Shown: positions 57,848 through 64,000 of the stretch, in pieces
Numbering within the stretch: position 1 is the first letter of the stretch
Layout of the letters: each line of letters begins with the position of its first letter
Assembly (NCBI GenBank): GCA_961205875.1
Contig: OY540812.1
Coordinates: 21,638,001 to 21,702,000 of the forward strand
Direction of reading: 5' to 3'
Length of the DNA: 64,000 nucleotides
DNA from: Sialis fuliginosa
Lineage: Eukaryota > Arthropoda > Insecta > Megaloptera > Sialidae
Notes under the pieces: model-generated
What the model saw: only the letters and a program-made list of their open reading frames with translations
Told to the model about the DNA's origin: nothing
Databases searched by the model: none
Made by a program: the position numbers and the translations under genes

Positions 57848-58278
57848 GATTTAGTCTCTGTAGAAATTAAATTGTTAAAAATATTATCTATGTCGATGGA
57901 AATGAGACCGAGAAAAGTCTCACTTATAATATTTCTTTGTTAAATTATACATTTTACGAAATTTTCGTATTTTATCTGTATTTTTACATTTTTTACATAT
58001 TATGCAAGGAAAAAAAGTATTGTACTTTTTTATACGAAAATTATGTAAAATTATATAGGTATATATTTTTTATCGTATTTTAAAAATGGTAAAAAAGTTA
58101 AATTATTAAAAATATATGTTAATTTATCGGATAAATAAGTTAATTTTATTTTACTTGTGCCGGAGTAAGTAATCTTTTAGAGATGTAAGAACCTTCTTTT
58201 ATAAAAAAGAAAAATCTATATTTGGCTTATATTATTTTATTATTACTATTATATTCATTTTTTCACTTTGTAATGAAA
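57848..58278. other. AT-rich spacer
   Basis: Nothing supported. Confidence 0.5.
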
Positions 58279-58280
58279 TA

Positions 58281-58713
58281 AGGTACTGGCACCAGTCTTG
58301 GATATGACCCCATTAATGGCTATTTTTCAATTAAATGTACTAAATTAGAAATATTTGTTCATATTTGATTACTACCATTTCTGAATATTAATCTATATAT
58401 TTAACTGTCTTACAGCGTGATTTGATGATAAAGGGACAATAGGTGTCAAAATGGTGGACATTTAATCATTTAAATTAATGAGTAGAATAATTTATTTATT
58501 AATTATTATATTATCATAGCAACTGCTTTACATTGTTTCCAATTCGACGATTCTTTCTTTTATATCTTTTGTCTCGTAGTACTTATCATTTTGTAATCAT
58601 TAGCAAGTATCCATCACTGCGTGCTCATTACTGGTTTTATCAAAAAATAAGCCCGTCAATCACAAAAACAGTAAACCTTGCTCTTACAGCGACCATAACT
58701 GGTGCCAGTACCT
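58281..58713. mobile_element. TA-MITE family (GGTACTGG), copy 5, reverse orientation, 433 bp
   Basis: Ends AGGTACTGGCACCAGTCTTG and CATAACTGGTGCCAGTACCT, TA on both sides. The interior is the reverse of copies 1 and 4 and has an internal deletion relative to them. A 73-codon frame (58533-58754) runs out of it and is not a gene. Confidence 0.9.
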
Positions 58714-58715
58714 TA

Positions 58716-59217
58716 TATTTAATCATTTTGGTTTCTGAACGGAAAGTTTTCTAATTTATTTTTTGACCTCACTTAGACTTATGTGTACCTACTTATATAA
58801 GAAACAGTTGTAAAAATAATGTAATACTATAAATCTATCTTTTATCTGTATTATTAATTCTACGACTTAAAGTAATTTCAAAAGCATGTTCACATAGTCA
58901 TTAGTCCATGACAACATGTAATTAAATCAAAATTTTATTATCATTATACAGTATTATGCAAAAATGTTGATATAACGAAAGAATGGATAGACATTTCGTT
59001 GACAGTTGTAGTTTTTTTACATGATGGTGGTGTCAAATATCTGTAAATATAAACAAATAAACAGACAGGCACACACATACAGTCTACGTATATGTCAACA
59101 TATTTAAAATTTACGATGTCCAAATAAAATTATTAAATTTGGAAATGACTAATTTTTAAATGGGAGACAGGGGTAATCACGAACGCGGGGTAATCGCGAA
59201 TTCAGTGGTTTCGGTAT
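58716..59217. other. AT-rich spacer with a small tandem motif
   Basis: GGGGTAATCACGAACG then GGGGTAATCGCGAATT (59169-59201) form a two-unit tandem. Nothing else supported. Confidence 0.45.
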
Positions 59218-59225
59218 GTTATAAC

Positions 59226-59520
59226 TAGAAATTGGAAGAATAGTTTTTCAACTATTGCGTAAAAATGCATTTATTGTAATTTTTATTACATACATATCTC
59301 CACCGTTTTCAGAAAACTGGTTTGATTGAACACGATTTGAAATCAACTATTTGCAACTACCTTTCCAACTATTTTTAAACTATTTGCGACTCCTTTTACT
59401 GCTTCGTTTGCACTAATTATTATCAAATCGTAAAAAAAACTATTTACCAACTATTTTCCTAAAAAAAAACCCAACTAGTAACTATTTCATTGAAAATAAC
59501 GACTATTTTTCCAATCTCTA
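59226..59520. mobile_element. hAT MITE with CTATTT subterminal repeats, 295 bp
   Basis: Left TAGAAATTGGAAGAATAGT and right ACTATTTTTCCAATCTCTA are inverted ends. Flanks GTTATAAC (59218-59225) and GTTGTAAC (59521-59528) agree at 7 of 8, an hAT-type duplication. Arrays of CAACTATTT, CGACTATTT and ACTATTTGC variants occupy the right half. Same TAGAG-end style as 1245-1957. Confidence 0.85.
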
Positions 59521-59528
59521 GTTGTAAC

Positions 59529-60470
59529 AGGAAAACTTATGTTCTATCTGCACTTATCGATTTAATTGAATATGTCACATCACTTTAACAAATATCGAAC
59601 ATTAATAAAAATTAATGTTTAGACATACATATATGCCTACACACAGACATTTTTTGTAATGTTATTAAAATATTAAATATCAGTCATGTCATTTTTTCTG
59701 GCTTATTATTATTTATTATAATTTTTTTTATATATTTGCGCCTTTTAATACATTCATCAAATTAATTAAAGGATAAAAACAATCACAGAAAAATAGGGAC
59801 TAATAATAATTCATTATAAAGTTTCAAATCTCCACTTTTCAATGCTTTTCACAGATTGAAGTTAAAAAAACCTTTTTTTTATATTTTTAGACAAAATCTG
59901 TTCATCTTACTCTAAAGCTTAGAATTTAAATATAAAGATATTCAACATTTAAGCAAAATTGTCATTTTGACTTGGGTTGTAAAGGGTTAACAAAAAATGT
60001 GTGGAAAACTTGAACTTTTCTCTTTAAAATACGTACATATATTGATATATTTGTAAAAAAAAAATTCTTTTAATAAACTCACAAATTTCTCAAAGGGAGT
60101 ATTTTACATTAATTTAATTCATAACGATGAAAGCCTACAAAACTGCGATTTGTAATCTTTAATTTATTCATAGAAGTTTAGTAGTAACAGGTAGTATGTA
60201 AGGTGTTCATTAGTATTATTATTAATCATTACAACAATTATTACCCTCAATATCATATAACAAATCACAAAATAAAAATTAATAGCGGCAAAAAAATCAA
60301 TAATATATTTAAAATTGAACTGATCACGTGATAAACATAATTACACATATGTTAAAAATATAACATTATGAAAAATTTGCGAGAACCCTTATTTTTAATT
60401 CAGCTTTTCAGAATTCAAAACTATATAACCGCAAAACGATTTTCTGTACCAAAAATATACAAATATACAA
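59529..60470. other. AT-rich unannotated stretch
   Basis: Contains a short palindrome TGATCACGTGATAAAC at about 60322. No gene or element supported. Confidence 0.5.
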
Positions 60471-60472
60471 AC

Positions 60473-60870
60473 CCGGGAAAAAATTTCAGATCTGAAGTGA
60501 TCAAATCAGATCTTGATAGATCTGCATTTTGAGATAACATCATATTTTTTCACTGGTTTTTTATCTGTGGAGACTACAACTGTAGATCTACAACGATCTA
60601 CAAATATCTACAAAGATTTCTAAAGATCGTGATAGAAATTGAAACATTGAAATTTCATGAAATTTCAACGATGAAAGTTCATGAATTTTCAACTTTACAA
60701 CGATCTTCAGAGATTTTTGGAAATCGTTATAGATCTTTGTAGATCATTGTAGATCTTTATAGATCTTTGAAGGTCTCCACAGATCAAAAACTAGTGAAAA
60801 AATATGATCTCAAAATGTAGATCTATCAAGATCTGATTTAATCACTTCAAATCTGAAATTTTTTCCGCGG
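60473..60870. mobile_element. AGATCT palindromic MITE, copy 3, about 400 bp
   Basis: Ends CCGGGAAAAAATTTCAGATC and AATCTGAAATTTTTTCCGCG. The long arms include TGATCAAATCAGATCTTGAT and ATAGATCTGCATTTTGAGAT, mirrored by ATCTCAAAATGTAGATCTAT. The centre carries ACAACGATCTACA-type units in both directions and a smaller inverted pair around TTGAAATTTCATGAAATTTC. The longest of the three copies. Confidence 0.85.
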
Positions 60871-61400
60871 AAACTTAGTCGTTTTGGTAAATTGAGTATG
60901 TACCAAATTATTATCATTATCACACATACTCGTAAATAATAAAAAAAAACGTTTGTTAAATTCGAAAATATTTACTAAACAAAAAATTCTGCACCACCTT
61001 ATACATTCAATTAACAATATTGATGCTAGCCACATTAATAGATGTAGTGTTAATGAAGCCGTTAAAATTAACTGTGGAAGCCACAAAGGGCATGTAAAAT
61101 TATGTAACACTCGAGTATTTGTGCTCAGATATGATCAGTACCGTCTTATAGAACTTGTTCTAACTGTTTGTAAGAACAACTATGTGATAATATTCAAATA
61201 AGATATCCCGATAAAAATGTAAAAAGTATTTTATGAGTATTGAGTTACAATAAAATTAAAATGTATTGATGTAGTCAAGAGCGCCGGCAGCATTTTTTCT
61301 CGGATGATTTAAACAAATTGTTATTGATTTAATATCAAATAAATATTCACGTATGCTATACTTGTTTAATTTAAATAACAATTCTATTGATTGTAGATTA
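60871..61400. other. Unannotated stretch
   Basis: Overlapping frames on both strands at 60847-61201 (up to 87 codons) are not recognised. GCGCCGGCAGCATTTTTTCT at about 61281 may be a decayed transposon end. Confidence 0.4.
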
Positions 61401-61401
61401 C

Positions 61402-62015
61402 ACAGCTACACAAAAAAAAGTGCAGAGCCAAAAAAGCGACCTATATAGCATTATAGTATTGATCGAGCATAGTTAAAACCGAAATTTTTGAAATTTTCCG
61501 CTTACCAATTTTTTTAAGCTTGAATTTTGGGTTTTAAGTTGAATTTTTCGTAAAAAAGTGTGCAATACCAAAAAAGCGACCTATAAAGCATTGTAGTATT
61601 GATCGATTACAGTCAAAATCCAAATTTTTGAAATTTTCTGCTTACCAGTTTTTTTTAGCTTGAATTTTGGATTTTAAGTTGAATTTTTCGTAAAAAAGTG
61701 TGCAATACCAAAAAAGTGATCTATATAGCTGCAGTATTGGTCGAGCATAGTTGAAATCCAATGTAGAATTTTTCCGAGTTGGTTTAACCCAAAATTCAAG
61801 CTCTAATAAAAAACACTGGTCAACAGAAAATTCTAAAAATTTGGATTTCGACTATACTCGACCAATACTACAATGCTATGTAGGTAGGTCGTTTTTTTTG
61901 TTACCACAAACTTTTTTTTTTTTAAATTTAACCTAAACCCAAAATTCAAACTCAAATAAAGAAACTGGTAAGCAGAAAATTCCAAAAATTTCTGTACTTT
62001 TTTTTGTGTAGCTGT
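61402..62015. mobile_element. ACAGCTACAC element with 140-bp internal tandem repeats
   Basis: Perfect inverted ends ACAGCTACACAAAAAAAAG and CTTTTTTTTGTGTAGCTGT. Inside, CCAAAAAAGCGACCTATA recurs at about 61429, 61569 and 61709, a 140-bp period, each unit including GAAATTTT and GCTTGAATTTTGG. The right third holds the inverted version (CCCAAAATTCAAGCTCTAAT, TCGACCAATACTACAATGCT). 614 bp, non-coding; target duplication not clear. Confidence 0.8.
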
Positions 62016-63050
62016 TATGATTATAACAATATTCAACTTAAAAATGTTACTTGATTAAAGTCATTAATACAAAATATTGACGATATTAGTTTTTTTCTTA
62101 AATTAAACTTACTAAAAAAAATTCATATATTTAATTAGCATTTGTAACTAAAGTTTTTAAACCAATGATTTTTATTATTATTTTATGGCATGGGTGAGAG
62201 TGCAAATGCATCTTCTTGCACCCTCTTACTGGCACCTATGGGTATAGTAATTTAACATGCAGAATAAACTGTTTATTTATTTAATAGCAAATAAGTATTA
62301 CTTAAACGTGACATTTTATGATATTTGCATACATCTGAGTATTTTTCATATTCGTCGACATTTTATACATTCATTATCATATTTATATATTTATACATAT
62401 TTATAAAACTAACATCAATTATTTTATTTATTTTAAAAATATGTATAAATGCTCTGTACACTGTAATTATTCCGAGCTTTTTAAATCTCTGAATCATTTA
62501 TTTTTATTTTTATTTGTGTATTCCTTACTTATAATAAACTTACTGAATCAATTTTTATGGTGATTTTTACAATTAAGCTAGATATCATCACACTACTCAC
62601 TTAAGAAGTTGAGCATAGTTATGAAATACTACGGTTTCAACGGTATTTTCATTGTTGCACAATATCAAATCAGTAACAAAACAAACACAGCAGTAACATT
62701 GATGGATAGCTCGTTATTAAGTGTGATGCCACTGTACTGGGGATGTGGTATCTATCAATCTACATACGTGTTTAAAACAACTACTTGCGCAGGCACTCAC
62801 CGATTTTGAAAAGCTATTAATTACATATAAATCGCAGATAAGCTAAAATAACCAAATAAATACATTTTACATTACTTAAAATTCTTGGCAAATTGCAGCA
62901 GAATATTGAATTTTTGTTCTGCAAAAAAATATTCACTGATTAAATCAAGTTTTGGCAACTAAATCTCTCATATACTTTTTTTCGATTTTTTTTAATTGAT
63001 AGGTACCTATCTACATTTATTCAGTTTATATAGTTTAATATAAACTATAT
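62016..63050. other. Unannotated stretch with a small hairpin
   Basis: GGGTGAGAGTGCAAATGC and CTTGCACCCTCTTACTGG at about 62192-62234 can pair imperfectly. A 66-codon frame at 62609-62809 (+) is less A+T-driven than most but has no known domain and no splice context. Nothing else supported. Confidence 0.4.
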
Positions 63051-63051
63051 A

Positions 63052-63391
63052 TAGAGATGTTACGGAGCTCCATTTCCGAAAATATCGGATATTCGAAACT
63101 ATTTTGACTTCTGAAACCGAAACACTGAAATAATTAGATATTGACTCCCAAAACCAAAACTATATCTGAAATAAGTTATTTCGGATAGTTTTCCACTCCT
63201 TTTTCGAGCCTAGAGCACAAACTGCAGGCAAAAATAAATATTAAATAATACAAATTCGTATTCGAATTCGTATCTGAAATAATTTTGTACCCGCATCCAA
63301 AGCCGAATCTAAAACTAAGAAAAAAATATCCCTAAACGAAACCGAAACGAAAAAAATATCCGTATCCGTAAAAACCCTATAGAAGCCTCTA
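63052..63391. mobile_element. TAGAG-ended hAT-like element with CCGAAA subterminal repeats
   Basis: Starts TAGAGATGTTACGGAGC and ends in AGAAGCCTCTA. The inside is full of CCGAAACC, TATCCG, TATTTCGGATA and ACCGAAACGAA variants in both orientations. The 8-bp flanks do not match well, so the exact borders are tentative. Confidence 0.55.
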
Positions 63392-64000
63392 ATAATACAC
63401 ATATATCCGATCAACCATAAATCAAAAACTACTTACTGTAAAAAAGAGAAGTAGAGATTGAAAAAAAAAATGAATTAATATTTTAATTTGCATACAAGAA
63501 CAATATAAAAATTAATATATAGTATTTTGGCATTGTTAAGAAGCAAATAATGCCCATAGTTGTTAATTAGAATTTAGTGTGTAGGTGCTATATGTAATAA
63601 TACAATACACAGTAATGAAGAATTGATCAAAGAGAACGCTATTCAATTAATAAAATGGTGTTGTCTATGAAATTAATTCTACGTGTATAAAATTAATTAA
63701 ACCTTGACGCACCTTTGATGATTTTCAAGCAATTTGAATATTTCTAAAATTATTTTCATCGGAAAAAATATTCAAAGTTAATAAAATTTAAGCTATTAAG
63801 CATTCAGTATTTTTATATTTAATATTGATTTATGCTTGTGCAGACATAAATTATATGGTGATTTAAATGCGTAGATCTACTACCATGAATTTTAAAAAAA
63901 TTTTAACCAACTCTTATCGAGGTAAAACGGGGAGCTTATAAATATAATGAATATAAAATACAATGAAAATAATATTTATATTATGAATACATACATTAAA
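63392..64000. other. AT-rich end of window
   Basis: Nothing supported. Confidence 0.5.

Noticed and set aside
62192..62234. Hairpin GGGTGAGAGTGCAA/TTGCACCCTCTTAC as a miRNA precursor
   Set aside because: Imperfect, short stem with no resemblance to a known mature miRNA. It could be a repeat tail.
63052..63391. Exact hAT borders for the CCGAAA-repeat element
   Set aside because: The 8-bp flanks (ACTATATA and ATAATACA) do not match convincingly, so only a tentative element is listed.

Overview
The window looks like insect nuclear DNA. It is strongly A+T-rich (roughly three quarters by eye) and has no operons, no rRNA or tRNA genes that I can recognise, and no long open reading frame: the longest is about 100 codons and lies across a transposon copy. 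It is packed with short non-autonomous DNA transposons, LINE 3' tails, a GTCTCG-rich satellite and a three-unit CCTAA stretch of the insect telomere type. The repeat flavour would fit a hemipteran such as an aphid relative, but I cannot fix the species. I see no confident protein-coding gene. The window is best read as a gene desert or as the inside of one or more very long introns.

Layout. 0-3 kb: two hAT-type MITEs with clear 8-bp target duplications (108-321; 1245-1957), the second inserted at the edge of a palindromic element (1958-2240). 3-6 kb: a large nested foldback structure (3960-5346). 6-11 kb: two copies of a five-copy TA-MITE (AGGTACTGGCACCAG ends), a pogo-like end, a GGGACTTTC palindrome and a cluster of three MITE families inserted into one another (9164-10006). 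11-20 kb: AAGTACTT and CCTGACTTTCC repeats, long G runs, a 173-bp tandem duplication, LINE tails and a long foldback (18640-19119). 20-25 kb: a Penelope-like hairpin (20561-20681), CAGTGGCG hAT elements, and a GC-rich island with CACGTG plus TATAAAG (24978-25232), the best promoter candidate. 27-32 kb: two foldbacks, the satellite (29265-30190) and the first of three AGATCT palindromes. 34-47 kb: more foldbacks and hAT-like elements, a GC-richer patch with a weak two-exon reading frame (42380-42611), and two Harbinger-like MITE copies. 48-64 kb: a 120-bp insertion with 14-bp target duplications and a hammerhead-like core (48361-48508), a GGGCGGTGGAC foldback, a striking splice-site pair that could be a 33-nt microexon or a recursive splice site (55597-55629), and further MITEs.

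The elements do not form a pathway. What links them is shared architecture: families with TAGAG or CAGTGG(C) ends and 8-bp duplications (hAT type), families with TTA/TAA duplications (PIF/Harbinger type), TA-flanked families (Tc1/mariner/pogo type), and long near-perfect palindromes that would form hairpin RNA if transcribed. The most biologically suggestive signals are the microexon or ratchet site, the hammerhead-like Penelope fossils, the promoter-like island and the 143-bp higher-order satellite.
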